Shown piece by piece: positions 35,437 to 45,394 of a stretch of 55,088 nt of DNA (positions within the stretch are counted from its first letter, which is position 1; the number at the start of each line of letters is the position of its first letter). This DNA is from an uncultured Clostridium sp. Its GTDB lineage: Bacteria; Bacillota; Clostridia; TANB77; CAG-508. Both the position numbers and the translations under genes were made by a program. The notes beneath the pieces are model-generated. The model saw nothing but the letters and a program-made list of their open reading frames with translations, made no database searches and was not told where the DNA came from. The stretch lies in NCBI GenBank assembly GCA_947363765.1, contig CANAQC010000006.1, positions 1 through 55,088 of the forward strand. The letters are read 5' to 3'.

Positions 35437-35835
35437 TTAATTAATCAACCCTTTTTTTTGTAAATTATCAAAAATCATTTTTCCTGCAACAGATAATTTA
35501 TCCATATCACTTGTATCTAAATAATCAATTTTTTCAATTTCAGAATCAGGTTTTAATTCCCCACTATAGTCTGCTGTATAACAAGTCATTTTTACTATAA
35601 CTCCCTCTTCTTTTCCATCTGCTTGTGCTTCAAATATTCCATAATATTTTATAGTATTTGTTTTTATATTAACTGAAACTTCCTCTTTTACCTCACGAAT
35701 TAGGGTTTCTTCATCAGTTTCTTCTTTTTCTCTTTTTCCTCCTGGAAAATAATACTTATCTTTTCCTTTACTTAAAGTACAAAGTGCTTTTTTATCCTTA
35801 ATATAAATCCATGCAATTTTATCAATTATTTTCAT
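35437..35835 (-). CDS. NUDIX hydrolase
   Basis: A 132-residue hydrolase of nucleoside diphosphate-linked compounds. The NUDIX box starts at PGGKREKEETDEETL and continues with IREVKEEVSV (about residues 29-55). The metal-binding REVKEE glutamates are intact. AWIYIKDKKALCTLSKGKDKYYFPGG precedes it (key part KYYFPGG). Possibly an 8-oxo-dGTP-type housecleaning enzyme, but the specificity is open. AAGGAGG precedes the ATG. Confidence 0.92.
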   Translation of the reverse strand: MKIIDKIAWIYIKDKKALCTLSKGKDKYYFPGGKREKEETDEETLIREVKEEVSVNIKTNTIKYYGIFEAQADGKEEGVIVKMTCYTADYSGELKPDSEIEKIDYLDTSDMDKLSVAGKMIFDNLQKKGLIN

Positions 35836-35869
35836 AATTTTCCCTCCTTTTTTTAATTATTATATCATA

Positions 35870-35904
35870 CAAAATACCGATAGAAAATCTCTATCGGTAT
35901 TTTG
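35870..35904 (-). terminator. Terminator overlapping the end of the next gene
   Basis: CAAAATACCGATAG (35870-35883) pairs perfectly with CTATCGGTATTTTG (35891-35904). The right arm contains the last codons of the unknown gene on the minus strand. Confidence 0.7.
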
Positions 35905-36685
35905 CATACCAGCAAATATTAATAAGTAATTCTCTTAACTCTTTGATAATTTTCCAAACTGTAATAGGACACCACATTTTTGTTGGCTCATATTTTTTTA
36001 ACCATATAATTGATTCGACATAGACTTGCGAAAAAAACATCATTATAGCATAAATAAATTCTACAGAATCGATTGGAACTTTCTTATTTTTATTTAAAAT
36101 TTCATCATAGAAATAAGCATATTTTCTTTTTATTTTAAAAGATTCATAAATATCTCTAATTTCTTTTAATCGTTCCGAGTCTTCTGGTATCACTTTAATA
36201 CTATATTCGCCTATTGGACCTGTACAATGATGTAATTGAGGTATTGAATCATCAATAAATTTTTTTATTACATTACATTGATTTTTGCTAAGACTGCCAT
36301 CTTTATCTTCATAACCTGTTGTGCACATTTGATAAATAGATTTACCTAACCTTGCCTTTTCTTTGCACAAATCATTATACATTGTAGTATTCACAAGTCC
36401 CTTTGCTTTTACTGTATAGTATAAAACATTTGTATATAGAATCATTAATAGACAAATAAGTTTTGCATCGTTTCTTTGAAAATATCCACCCATACTTGAT
36501 ATATAGTTTTCATAACTTATATATACATAGTCTTCTCTTATTACTGTAATCCTAAAACTACTTAATTCGCTCTCTATTCTAGATACTGCCTCCCACCGAT
36601 TTGTTTTTTCCCAATTACCATTAATTTTTCTAATATTGCTCTCAATATTTGTTAACTCTTTAATAAATTCTCCGTATGTCATCAT
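35891..36685 (-). CDS. Hypothetical protein (264 aa), possibly accessory
   Basis: I do not recognise this protein. It is helical and soluble-looking, rich in aromatic and charged residues, with three scattered Cys. It has an N-terminal YGEFIKELTNIE start (ATG 36685 or 36682, AAGGAGAAAG upstream) and a C-terminal WLKKYEPTKMWCPITVWKI. At 36594-36596 it uses CGG as an ordinary triplet (Asn-Arg-Trp), which conserved genes in this window do not. That, and its lack of operon partners, suggest acquired DNA. Confidence 0.55.
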   Translation of the reverse strand: MMTYGEFIKELTNIESNIRKINGNWEKTNRWEAVSRIESELSSFRITVIREDYVYISYENYISSMGGYFQRNDAKLICLLMILYTNVLYYTVKAKGLVNTTMYNDLCKEKARLGKSIYQMCTTGYEDKDGSLSKNQCNVIKKFIDDSIPQLHHCTGPIGEYSIKVIPEDSERLKEIRDIYESFKIKRKYAYFYDEILNKNKKVPIDSVEFIYAIMMFFSQVYVESIIWLKKYEPTKMWCPITVWKIIKELRELLINICWYAKYR

Positions 36686-36864
36686 AAGTCTTTCTCCTTT
36701 TTTTGAGTATATTTTATTACAGTTACTTTATTGTAAACCTTATATATTATTATAACTTTTTTCTAGAATTATGTCAATTATATTTTTATTTTACAAATAA
36801 GATTGACTTTTTTTATTTAGAATATATAATAAAAAGATAATTAAATAGAAAAGAGTGATATATT

Positions 36865-37263
36865 ATGGAATTAAAAAATGCTATTAAAATAGCAAAGAAA
36901 GCAAGATTATATGCAAAAGCTTCTAGTTCTAATTATTATGTTGGTGCTTGCCTTGTTACAAAACAAGGAAATTTTTATTCTGGTTGTAATATTGAAAATT
37001 GCGGAATTCAAAGTATTTGTGCAGAACGCACTGCTTTTGTAAAGGCTTTATCAGAAGGAGAAAATGACTTTTCTTATATCGTTATACTTGGTGGAGATAA
37101 AAATTCTAATATTTTAGATAAATGCCTTCCTTGTGGTTATTGCAGACAGTTTATGATTCAATATGTTAATAAAGATTTTAAAATTTATACATGTTTTGGT
37201 AAAAACGATACTATAGAAGAATATTCTATTTGTGACTTATTGCCTCATGCATTTACATTATAG
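36865..37263 (+). CDS. cdd: Cytidine deaminase
   Basis: A 132-residue pyrimidine salvage enzyme. The zinc site is CAERTA (about residues 53-58) plus PCGYCRQ (about 92-98), with the catalytic Glu in CAE. The substrate segment GCNIENC is upstream. Homotetrameric family of the normal size. It is monocistronic and converges on aspS, sharing a terminator. Confidence 0.95.
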   Translation: MELKNAIKIAKKARLYAKASSSNYYVGACLVTKQGNFYSGCNIENCGIQSICAERTAFVKALSEGENDFSYIVILGGDKNSNILDKCLPCGYCRQFMIQYVNKDFKIYTCFGKNDTIEEYSICDLLPHAFTL

Positions 37264-37333
37264 AATTTTTAATTTTACTTTTATGCAAATCTAATTATAA
37301 TTAATTCTTCAAAAATTATGTTTATTTTACATA

Positions 37334-37378
37334 GCAAAAGAGTTTAATCAAGGTACAAACCTCTCTAAACTCTTTTGT
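37334..37378. terminator. Bidirectional terminator between cdd and aspS
   Basis: GCAAAAGAGTTTA (37334-37346) pairs with TAAACTCTTTTGT (37366-37378), with T-rich flanks on both strands. Confidence 0.75.
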
Positions 37379-37382
37379 TATT

Positions 37383-39143
37383 TTATTCTTTTATATCTAA
37401 CTTAATATGTACATCTTTTAATTGTTCTTTGCTAACTTTGCTTGGAGCATGCATTAATAAATCTCTTGCTTTCTTATTTTTTGGAAATGCAATAACTCCC
37501 CTTAAATTGTCTTCATTTGCAATTAACATAACCATTCTATCAAGTCCTGGCGCTGCTCCTGCATGTGGTGGTGTTCCATATTGAAAAGCATTAAATAATG
37601 CACCAAAACGCTCTTCTACATCACTTCTTGTATACCCTGCAATTTCAAAAGCTTTTAGCATTAATTCTGGATTATGATTACGAACCGCTCCTGATGCCAT
37701 TTCATAGCCATTACATACTAAATCATATTGATATGCAAGAATGTCTAATGGATTTTTATTTTGTAATGCTTCCATTCCACCTTGTGGCATTGAGAATGGA
37801 TTATGGTTAAAGTCTATAGTTCCTTCTTCTGATAATTCATACATTGGAAAATCTACTATAAAACAAAATCTATATGTATCTTTTTCTAATAAATCCAGCC
37901 TATTTGCCAATTCAATTCTTACTCCTCCTGCTATTTTTTGTGCTGTTTCAAATTTATCTGCTACAAAAAACATAGCACATCCTGGCAAAGCTTTTGTTTT
38001 TTCAATAATACTTTGTTTTTGTTTTTCATCTATAAATTTAGAAATTCCTCCATTTAAATTATTATCTTCATCTAATTTTACCCATGCTAAACCTTTTGCT
38101 CCTAATACATTTACTGCAAATTCACTCATATTATCAAAAAATTTTCTTCCTAAATCTTTTTGATTATTTACTACAATTACTTTAATAGTTTTATCTTTAA
38201 AAGCATTAAAATCTGTATTTTCAAATACTTTTGTTACATCATGAATAATTAGAGGATTTCTTAAATCTGGTTTATCTATTCCATATTTTTCCATAGCCTC
38301 TTTATATGGAATTCTGATAAATGGTGCTTTATCTACTTTCCAAGAGGTAAACTTTTCAAATACTTCTGGTATTATATTTTCTATTACATTGAATACATCT
38401 TCTTGGTTAGCAAAACTCATTTCAAAATCTAATTGATAAAATTCTCCTGGTGCGCGGTCTGCACGTGGGTCTTCATCACGAAAGCATGGTGCAATTTGAT
38501 AATATTTATTAAATCCTCCTACCATTAATAATTGTTTAAATTGTTGAGGTGCTTGAGGAAGAGCATAAAATTCTCCTGGATGTATTCTACTTGGTACCAA
38601 AAAATCTCTTGCTCCTTCTGGCGAAGAATTTGCCAAAATTGGTGTTTGAATTTCACAAAATCCTAATTCATCCATTTTATTTCTTAATGTTTTCATGATG
38701 TTAGAACGTAATAAAATATTGTTATGAATATGTTCATTTCGAAGTTCTAAAAAACGATATTCTAAGCGTAAATCTTCTCTCACATTTGCTAAATCATCTG
38801 ATGTTATTTCAAAAGGTAATATGTTTTTACATTTACCAAGTACAGTAATCTCATTTACTACTACTTCAATATCTCCTGTTTGCATTTTAGGATTTTTACT
38901 TGCTCTTTCAACCACTTTTCCTTCAACCATAATACAAGCTTCTACTACCAAATCTTGTTTTATTTGTTCAAATTTGGGCAAGTTTTCCATGACAATTTGT
39001 GTAATACCATATTCATCTCTTAGGTCTATAAATGTCATTGCTCCTAAATTTCTATTTTTTTGAATCCAACCTGAAAGCTTTACTTCTTTTCCAATATCTT
39101 CTTTTCTTAATTCTCCACAATTATTTGTTCTATATTCACTCAT
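37383..39143 (-). CDS. aspS: Aspartate--tRNA ligase
   Basis: A 586-residue bacterial-type class II synthetase. N-terminal anticodon-binding OB fold ([26 protein letters not shown]). Motif 2 is [19 protein letters not shown]. The bacterial GAD insertion occupies about 280-420, and motif 3 is [13 protein letters not shown]. The [15 protein letters not shown] block is characteristic. A separate asparaginyl-tRNA synthetase lies next to it divergently, so this one is probably discriminating. No in-frame CGG is present. Confidence 0.97.
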   Translation of the reverse strand: MSEYRTNNCGELRKEDIGKEVKLSGWIQKNRNLGAMTFIDLRDEYGITQIVMENLPKFEQIKQDLVVEACIMVEGKVVERASKNPKMQTGDIEVVVNEITVLGKCKNILPFEITSDDLANVREDLRLEYRFLELRNEHIHNNILLRSNIMKTLRNKMDELGFCEIQTPILANSSPEGARDFLVPSRIHPGEFYALPQAPQQFKQLLMVGGFNKYYQIAPCFRDEDPRADRAPGEFYQLDFEMSFANQEDVFNVIENIIPEVFEKFTSWKVDKAPFIRIPYKEAMEKYGIDKPDLRNPLIIHDVTKVFENTDFNAFKDKTIKVIVVNNQKDLGRKFFDNMSEFAVNVLGAKGLAWVKLDEDNNLNGGISKFIDEKQKQSIIEKTKALPGCAMFFVADKFETAQKIAGGVRIELANRLDLLEKDTYRFCFIVDFPMYELSEEGTIDFNHNPFSMPQGGMEALQNKNPLDILAYQYDLVCNGYEMASGAVRNHNPELMLKAFEIAGYTRSDVEERFGALFNAFQYGTPPHAGAAPGLDRMVMLIANEDNLRGVIAFPKNKKARDLLMHAPSKVSKEQLKDVHIKLDIKE

Positions 39144-39285
39144 AGACTACTCCTTTTTAATATTTGCTATATATTTTATAACTTTTTTTCAAAAAAGTCT
39201 ACAAACTGAGATTAAATTATTGAATTTATGTAAATATTTTTATATAATACATATAATTTATATTTATTATCAAGTAGGAGGATTT

Positions 39286-40677
39286 ATGGAAAAATTAACA
39301 ATTAAAAAAATTTATCAAGATAGCAAAAGTTATATTGGAAAGCAAGTTAGTATTGAAGGATGGATTAAAACTGTTCGTGATTCAAAAACATTTGGATTTT
39401 TAGAATTAAATGATGGCTCTTTTTTCAAAAATATTCAAATTGTATTTGATAATACTCTATCTAATTTTAGTGATATTTCTAAACTAAGCATTAGTTCTTC
39501 TGTAAAAGTATTAGGAACTTTAGTTAAAACAGAAGGCGCAAAACAACCTTTTGAAATAAAAGCAAGCGAGATTCAAATTTATAATATATCAGATAATGAT
39601 TATCCACTTCAAAAAAAGAGACATACTTTTGAATATTTACGAACTATTGCACATCTTCGCCCAAGAACTAATACTTTTAATGCAGTATTTAGAGTTCGTT
39701 CTGTTGCATCTTATGCTATACACAAATTTTTTCAAGAAAGAAACTTTGTATATGTGCATTCACCTATTATTACTTCTAGTGATGCAGAAGGTGCAGGTGA
39801 AATGTTTCGTGTAACAAATTTCGATTTAAATAATTTACCAAAACAAGATGATGGTATAGTAGATAATACAAAGGACTTTTTTGGAAAACCTGCTCATTTA
39901 ACTGTTAGTGGTCAATTAGATGTTGAAAATTATGCTTTTGCATTTCGTAATGTATATACATTTGGACCTACTTTTCGTGCAGAAAACTCAAATACTGTAA
40001 AACATGCTGCTGAATTTTGGATGATTGAACCAGAAATTTGTTTTGCAGATTTAAAAGATGATATGGATTTAGCAGAAGATATGTTAAAATTTGTAGTTTC
40101 TTATGTACTAGAAAATTGTCCAGAAGAAATAGAGTTTTTTAATAACTTTGTTGATAAAACTTTATTAGAAAGATTAAAAAATATTTTAAATTCTGATTTT
40201 GGGAGAATTACTTATACAGATGCTATAAATGAATTAGAAAAAGTTAATGATAAATTTGAATATAAAGTAAATTGGGGATGTGACCTTCAAACAGAACATG
40301 AACGTTATTTAAGTGAGGTAATTTTTAAAAAGCCAGTTTTTGTAACTGATTATCCTATGGATATTAAAGCTTTTTATATGAAACAAAATCCAGATGGAAA
40401 AACAGTAGCAGCAGCTGACCTTTTGGCTCCTGGTATTGGCGAAATTATTGGTGGTAGTCAAAGAGAAGATGATTTAGAAAAACTAGAAAAAAGAATGGAA
40501 CAACTAGGTTTAAATAAAGAAGATTATTGGTGGTATTTAGATTTACGTCGTTTTGGTAGTGTTGCTCATTCAGGATTTGGTCTTGGTTTTGAAAGGTTAA
40601 TTATGTATATAACAGGTATGCAAAATATACGTGATGTCATTCCATTTCCAAGAACACCAAATAACTGTGAATTTTAA
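39286..40677 (+). CDS. asnS: Asparagine--tRNA ligase
   Basis: A 463-residue class II synthetase. The OB fold ([21 protein letters not shown]) starts it. Then [36 protein letters not shown] and [22 protein letters not shown] (AsnRS-type motif 2). Motif 3 is [13 protein letters not shown]. The ATG at 39286 follows AGGAGG at the right distance; upstream in-frame codons lack a ribosome site. Its presence with aspS means direct charging of tRNA-Asn. Confidence 0.96.
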   Translation: MEKLTIKKIYQDSKSYIGKQVSIEGWIKTVRDSKTFGFLELNDGSFFKNIQIVFDNTLSNFSDISKLSISSSVKVLGTLVKTEGAKQPFEIKASEIQIYNISDNDYPLQKKRHTFEYLRTIAHLRPRTNTFNAVFRVRSVASYAIHKFFQERNFVYVHSPIITSSDAEGAGEMFRVTNFDLNNLPKQDDGIVDNTKDFFGKPAHLTVSGQLDVENYAFAFRNVYTFGPTFRAENSNTVKHAAEFWMIEPEICFADLKDDMDLAEDMLKFVVSYVLENCPEEIEFFNNFVDKTLLERLKNILNSDFGRITYTDAINELEKVNDKFEYKVNWGCDLQTEHERYLSEVIFKKPVFVTDYPMDIKAFYMKQNPDGKTVAAADLLAPGIGEIIGGSQREDDLEKLEKRMEQLGLNKEDYWWYLDLRRFGSVAHSGFGLGFERLIMYITGMQNIRDVIPFPRTPNNCEF

Positions 40678-40774
40678 AAAATTATTTTTTGCATATTTAT
40701 ATTTATGTTAGAATATGATATAATATAATTAATATGTAAGTAGTACTAACACTAATAATACGGAGGATTACATC

Positions 40775-40948
40775 ATGGCATATCAACCTAAAAGAACAGA
40801 TACGCTTCGTGACACAGAAGAATTTATCAATTCTCATAGTGAAAAAAGAGACAAAATGGAAAGTACTTATAGTTCTCTTAATAGGAGTGTAGCTGAACAA
40901 CTTCGGAAATATCTTTTAGAAGTACGTTCACAAAAAAAAGAGGAGTAA
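40775..40948 (+). CDS. Small hypothetical protein (57 aa)
   Basis: A hydrophilic helical protein beginning MAYQPKRTDTLRDTEEF; I do not recognise the family. CGGAGGA precedes the ATG. It contains an in-frame CGG at 40904 (CTT-CGG-AAA). Read as Arg the protein ends LRKYLLEVRSQKKEE just before a terminator. If that CGG behaved like the others, it would end LGNIF after 46 residues. The longer version fits the terminator position better, so this CGG may be an ordinary codon. Confidence 0.6.
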   Translation: MAYQPKRTDTLRDTEEFINSHSEKRDKMESTYSSLNRSVAEQLRKYLLEVRSQKKEE

Positions 40949-40975
40949 TACCTTTGTTGGTATTACCCCTTTTTT
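40945..40975. terminator. Terminator between the 57-aa gene and proS
   Basis: GTAATACC (40945-40952) pairs with GGTATTAC (40959-40966), followed by CCCC and a T run on the plus strand and by CTCCTC plus T8 on the minus strand. Confidence 0.8.
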
Positions 40976-42418
40976 AATATTGCCTTCCCCAAACTACCAT
41001 GTGTCCGAGCTTCTTTTCCACAACATACACAAGTATTTCCTAATTTTTCTTGTTCAAATGGTATACATCTTGAGTGTGCACCTGTTAATTCTTTAATTTT
41101 ATTTTCGCATTCTTCATTACCACACCACATTGTTTTTACATAACCTTGATTTTCATTAATATATTTTTCGAATTCTTCTATATTATGTGCAATATTAGTT
41201 CTTTTTTGCCTAATACTTTTGCATTCCTCATACATGTTTTTTTGTATATCTTCTAAAATTTCTTGCAAGTTTTTGCTTATATCATTTAAACTAATATTTA
41301 TCTTCTCATTTGTATCTCTTCTTACTATTACACATGCATTATTTTCAATATCACGTGGTCCGAAGTTCAATTCTAACTGGAACTCCTCTCATTTCCCAAT
41401 CATTAAATTTATATCCTGGTGTATAATTGTCTCTTAAATCTAATTCCATACGATAATTCTTATTTAAAGATTCATACAATTCTTCAGCTTTTTGTTTTAC
41501 TCCTTCTTTATGTATTGCAACTGGTACAATAACTGCTTGAATTGGAGCTACTCTTGGTGGTAATTTTAAACCTCTGTTATCTCCGTGAGCCATAATTACT
41601 GCTCCTATCAATCTTGTACTAATTCCCCAAGATGTTTGGTATGCGTATTCTTCTTTTCCATCTCTTGTTTGAAATTTTACATTAAATGGCTTTGTAAAAT
41701 TTTGTCCAAAATAGTGTGATGTCCCTGCTTGAATTGCTCTTCCATCATGCATTAAGGTTTCTACAGTATAGGTTTGCTCTGCACCTGCAAATTTTTCTTT
41801 TTCGGTTTTTTTACCTTTTAATACTGGAATTGCTAGTAAATTTTCAATAATATCTGCATAAATATCAAGCATTTGTAAAGTTCTTTTTTTTGCTTCTTCT
41901 TCTGTTTCATGAATTGTGTGTCCTTCTTGCCATAAAAATTCTCTTGAACGTAAAAATGGTCTTGTTTCTTTTTCCCATCTTAATACATTACACCATTGAT
42001 TATAAACAAATGGTAAGTCTCTCCAAGATTTAAGCCATTTTGAATATAGAGTAGAAAACATAGTTTCCGAAGTTGGTCTAATACATAGTTTTTCATCTAA
42101 TTGTTGCTCCCCACCAATTGTTACCCAAGCAACCTCTGGTGCAAATCCTTCAATATGTTCTTCCTCTTTTGCAAGTAATCCTTCTGGTATTAAAACTGGA
42201 AAATATACATTCTTAACCTTAGCTTTTTTAAATTTTTCATCTGCATACTTTTGTATATTTTCCCATATAGCATAACCATATGGTTTTATTGCAATACAAC
42301 CTTTTGTGTCTGTATAATCTGCAAGTTCTGCTTTTAGTACAATATCTGTATACCATTTAGAAAAATCTTCTTCTATATTTGTAATTTCTTTTACAAAATT
42401 TTCTTCACTTTTACTCAT
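40974..42418 (-). CDS. proS: Proline--tRNA ligase (archaeal/eukaryotic-like short form), two +1 CGG sites
   Basis: A 480-residue class II synthetase reconstructed by skipping plus-strand G 41362 and G 41007. The catalytic part has [34 protein letters not shown] and SHYFGQNF. Site one (CTT-(C)-GGA) restores [14 protein letters not shown] (Gly353). Site two (GCT-(C)-GGA) restores [18 protein letters not shown] (Gly471). That gives the zinc-binding Cys set and the invariant C-terminal Tyr that folds into the active site. The 0 frame stops after three codons at the first site, losing the C-terminal domain. No other proS is visible. 480 residues is the normal length. Confidence 0.96.
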
Positions 42419-42439
42419 TTTTATAAATTCTTCCTCCTA

Positions 42440-43048
42440 TTAATTATTTTCTTGGCTAATAGTTTCATCCTCCCTTTCGGGCATAGGTACTTCTTCTAAA
42501 ATATCGTCAATTACAATTTGTCTATTTTCGTCCATTTTATATTTTGGTAATTTGGGTAATTCTTCTAAATTAGAATAACCAAACATTTTTAGAAAATTTA
42601 ATGTTGTTTTATATGTCATTGGCTTCCCTGGTGCATCTAATTTTCCTGCTTCTTCTATTAAATTATATTCTAATAATTTATAAATTGTTGCATCAGAATT
42701 AACACCACGAATCATATCTATTTCAGATCTTGTAATTCCTGAATTATATGCAATAATTGAAAGAGTTTCTAATGCTGCATTTGATAAGTTCGGTTTGCTA
42801 CGTTTATCTAAAATAGGATAAATATATTCATAATATTCTTTTTTGCTACACATTTGATAAGAATCATTTAGTTTAATAATTTCAATTCCTTTTTTTTGTT
42901 CATCATATTCTTGTCTCATAATTTCTATAATATTAATAATATCTTCTCTATTTATTTCTAAACTTGATACTAATTCATTTACCTTCACTTCTCTACCACA
43001 TGCAAATAATATTGCTTCTATTATTGATTTTATTTTCTCTATTTCCAT
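42440..43048 (-). CDS. scpB: Segregation and condensation protein ScpB
   Basis: A 202-residue winged-helix subunit of the SMC-ScpAB complex that organises the chromosome. IIEAILFACGREVKVNEL begins it. LSNAALETLSIIAYNSGITRSEIDMIRGVNSD is the conserved second winged helix (key part LETLSIIAY..ITRSEIDMIRGV). LLEYNLIEEAGKLDAPGKP and FLKMFGYSNLEELP follow. scpA is not in the neighbourhood. It starts 8 codons upstream of proS end-to-start spacing (22 bases), so the two may be co-transcribed. Confidence 0.95.
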   Translation of the reverse strand: MEIEKIKSIIEAILFACGREVKVNELVSSLEINREDIINIIEIMRQEYDEQKKGIEIIKLNDSYQMCSKKEYYEYIYPILDKRSKPNLSNAALETLSIIAYNSGITRSEIDMIRGVNSDATIYKLLEYNLIEEAGKLDAPGKPMTYKTTLNFLKMFGYSNLEELPKLPKYKMDENRQIVIDDILEEVPMPEREDETISQENN

Positions 43049-43206
43049 TTTACCTTCTTTTTTCCTTTTTTTAATTCTTTTAATATTATTACATTTTTTT
43101 TTTTAAGTGTCAATGAATGAAGAATACTAAAATATAAAAAAATTCATTTGCACTTTTTTTTATTATATGTTATTATAAAAATATATTGAATAAAGGGGTA
43201 AAAATT

Positions 43207-43368
43207 ATGGAAAAAACACCTAAAAAAATAGAAATTATAAATGGAAATGGAAATGATTTAGAAATTTCTCCAGTATATAATCATTTAAAAATTGCAAAAC
43301 CTAAAACAAAAAAAAATAAAAAAGAACAGAAAATTATTATTCCAGAAGAAAAGAAACCTAAAAAATAA
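43207..43368 (+). CDS. Small conserved-looking basic protein (53 aa)
   Basis: Starts at ATG 43207 with AAAGGGG upstream (an ATG-type start 21 bases earlier lacks a ribosome site). The N-terminus EKTPKKIEIINGNGNDLEIS and SPVYNHLKIAKPKTKK resemble short proteins found in other Clostridia, but I cannot name the family. The second half is Lys-rich. A strong terminator follows immediately, so it is a real transcription unit. Confidence 0.6.
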   Translation: MEKTPKKIEIINGNGNDLEISPVYNHLKIAKPKTKKNKKEQKIIIPEEKKPKK

Positions 43369-43407
43369 CTACCATATATATAATATATATGGTAGTTATT
43401 TTTTTAA
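43366..43407 (+). terminator. Intrinsic terminator after the 53-aa gene
   Basis: AACTACCATATATA pairs with TATATATGGTAGTT around a short A/T loop, followed by seven T. Confidence 0.85.
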
Positions 43408-43449
43408 GATGCTGTAGTTCTATTTAAGTTTTAATAAAACATAGAATAA

Positions 43450-43641
43450 CTACTTTATTTCTTTCTCCTTTCTTATTTCAACTAAATCAGCAAATGTATA
43501 GCCTAATCCTAGAAGCCGCCTATCTATTGTCTTACCGCTTACTCTAAATTCTTGTTTTGTTTCTTTTTTACTGTGCCCTTCCAGTATATATTCAACCATA
43601 CTTTTTGCTTCATAATAAAAGCTTTCATTTGTCCTTTCCAT
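43450..43641 (-). CDS. Small helix-turn-helix-like protein (63 aa)
   Basis: Begins MERTNESFYYEAKSMVEYIL after an AGGAGG site. EGHSKKETKQEFRVSGKTIDRRLLGLGY (key pieces KKETKQEFRVSG and KTIDRRLLGLGY) looks like a helix-turn-helix. It contains CGG as an ordinary triplet at 43509-43511 (Arg-Arg-Leu): skipping the C would end the protein two codons later. The family is unknown to me. Confidence 0.6.
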   Translation of the reverse strand: MERTNESFYYEAKSMVEYILEGHSKKETKQEFRVSGKTIDRRLLGLGYTFADLVEIRKEKEIK

Positions 43642-43869
43642 TAAATATCCTCCTAATATTACCTTTATTGGTTACTAAATGTATTTTATCACATTATGTT
43701 AAATTATGCAACATTTTGCATATGGTTATTATATATTAATTGGTCCCTTTAAAATAAAAAGTTTCATAGTATTTCCTACATAAAAATACATTTATATTAA
43801 AATAAAATTTCTACATTTTATTGCATAATTCTAATAGTTTTTATATAATTTATTCAAGGAGAAAATTTT

Positions 43870-45036
43870 ATGAAAAAACAATATTCAAGCATATTTATTG
43901 TGTATATATTATTTGGATTAGCACTGGGATTGTGGGACGTTTTCAAACCAATTTGGCTAATAGAAAGAGGTATCTCTATTCATAAATTAGGAATTACCTT
44001 TTTTATTGCCCTTTTTTTAGCTGCTATTTTTTCATTTTTGATAAACAAGAAAGTTACGAAATATGGAATTAGGAAATGCATTCAATTAGCAATATTTTTT
44101 CGTTTTATAATATTTTTTTTAATGTTAATATCTAATAATAAGTCTTTTATGATTATATTAAGTTGTTCAGACTTAATAATAGATACATTAATCATTCAAT
44201 GGATGTATCCATTATTAACTCAAATAAAAATAAGTAATAAGCTATTTGGTCTAAAAGATAATTTATATGATTTATCTGGAAATATTGGAACTATTGTTGC
44301 TGGAGTTTTAATTGGTATTACTATATGTAAATTCACCTCATATCAAATGTGTATTTTAATTTGTTTATCTATCTTTATATTTTGTTTTTTAGCTCTATTT
44401 TTTGTAAAAAATGAAAAAATAGAATTAAAATATGAAAATTTAAGTAAAGAAGTTTTTAAAATAAAAAGTGCTAAAGATTATATAAAATATTCATGTTCTA
44501 GAAGATTACAATTATTCTTAATACTGGGTTTTTTTATGGTTATATTAACGGAAAAATTGGGTTTAAGCAAAAGTTTTGCAGGAATTTCTTGGTCTATTCT
44601 CCAAATAGTATTTAACTTTGTAGGAATTATTTTTTCGATATATGGAAATAAAATTAATAGAGTTAGATTTTTTAAATTTTCTAATATTTCTAGTATTATG
44701 ATTTTATTTATAGCAGGTATCACTCAAAATGTTATAACTGCTTTTATTGCCATCTTATGGATTGATGTATTAAGCGACTTTTACAGTCCTGTAATTGATG
44801 CACCTTTAACTAATGAAATTCCAAAACATTTACAATTGTATTTTGCAAGTTTAAAACATATCTTATCATATATTGGAAGAGGTTGTGCATATATGATCTC
44901 AGGCTTCTTGATACATTATAATTATAGACTAATATTCTTAATAAGTATATTTTTCCTTGCTTATCAAAATTTAGTTGGTGTTAGAGCTTTAAAAAATTGT
45001 GTTAATACAAATATATATGGAGATAAAAAACAATAA
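43870..45036 (+). CDS. MFS transporter
   Basis: A 388-residue protein with about twelve membrane helices. The start YSSIFIVYILFGLALGLWDVFKPIWLIERG and the helix 2-3 loop KKVTKYGIRKC (MFS signature-like) place it in the major facilitator superfamily. A charged cytoplasmic loop separates the halves (about residues 175-205). Probably an exporter; the substrate is unknown. AAGGAG precedes ATG 43870. The DNA is very AT-rich. 45037-45186 holds no gene that I can see. Confidence 0.8.
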   Translation: MKKQYSSIFIVYILFGLALGLWDVFKPIWLIERGISIHKLGITFFIALFLAAIFSFLINKKVTKYGIRKCIQLAIFFRFIIFFLMLISNNKSFMIILSCSDLIIDTLIIQWMYPLLTQIKISNKLFGLKDNLYDLSGNIGTIVAGVLIGITICKFTSYQMCILICLSIFIFCFLALFFVKNEKIELKYENLSKEVFKIKSAKDYIKYSCSRRLQLFLILGFFMVILTEKLGLSKSFAGISWSILQIVFNFVGIIFSIYGNKINRVRFFKFSNISSIMILFIAGITQNVITAFIAILWIDVLSDFYSPVIDAPLTNEIPKHLQLYFASLKHILSYIGRGCAYMISGFLIHYNYRLIFLISIFFLAYQNLVGVRALKNCVNTNIYGDKKQ

Positions 45037-45179
45037 TATAGATATGTGGTAGTGCAAAGCGATAGCCATGCTCCCTATATGTAATTGGATGTAACTTTAT
45101 ATATAGAAATCTATTAGATGTAATACTAAATACAATAAAAGGTATAAATGTAAAGCACCTAAACTATCAGCATAAAATA

Positions 45180-45222
45180 AAAAAATGTTCTTATGGAACG
45201 CTAAATCCCATAAAAACATCCA
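45180..45222 (-). terminator. Terminator of tRNA-Met
   Basis: On the minus strand ATGTTTTTATGG pairs imperfectly with CCATAAGAACAT and is followed by seven T, just 3' of the tRNA. Confidence 0.75.
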
Positions 45223-45225
45223 TAC

Positions 45226-45302
45226 TGGTAGCGATGGTGGGACTTGAACCTACGACCTGCCGGGTATGAACCGGATGCTCTAGCCAACTGAGCTACATCG
45301 CC
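45226..45302 (-). tRNA. tRNA-Met (anticodon CAT)
   Basis: 77 bases including an encoded CCA. Acceptor GGCGATG pairs with CATCGCT (G1-U72 wobble). D arm GCTC/GAGC. The anticodon loop is TTCATAC. The T arm is GTAGG-TTCAAGT-CCCAC with one A-C mismatch, and there is a mismatch at 27-43. The sequence resembles elongator tRNA-Met of Firmicutes. The anticodon loop has seven bases, so it is not a frameshifting tRNA. Confidence 0.9.
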
Positions 45303-45346
45303 ATATAACGTGTATTATTATATTAGTATATCCTTTTTTTGTCAAG

Positions 45347-45388
45347 ATAAAACAAAGAAAATAATAAAAATTATTTTCTTTGTTTTAT
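45347..45388 (-). terminator. Terminator after the 98-aa gene
   Basis: ATAAAACAAAGAAAATAAT (45347-45365) pairs perfectly with its complement at 45370-45388. It lies just past the stop at 45395. Confidence 0.75.
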
Positions 45389-45394
45389 TTTCAC

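Noticed and set aside
45226-45302. The tRNA as a possible quadruplet-reading tRNA
   Set aside because: Its anticodon loop has seven bases (TTCATAC) with anticodon CAT, a normal methionine tRNA.
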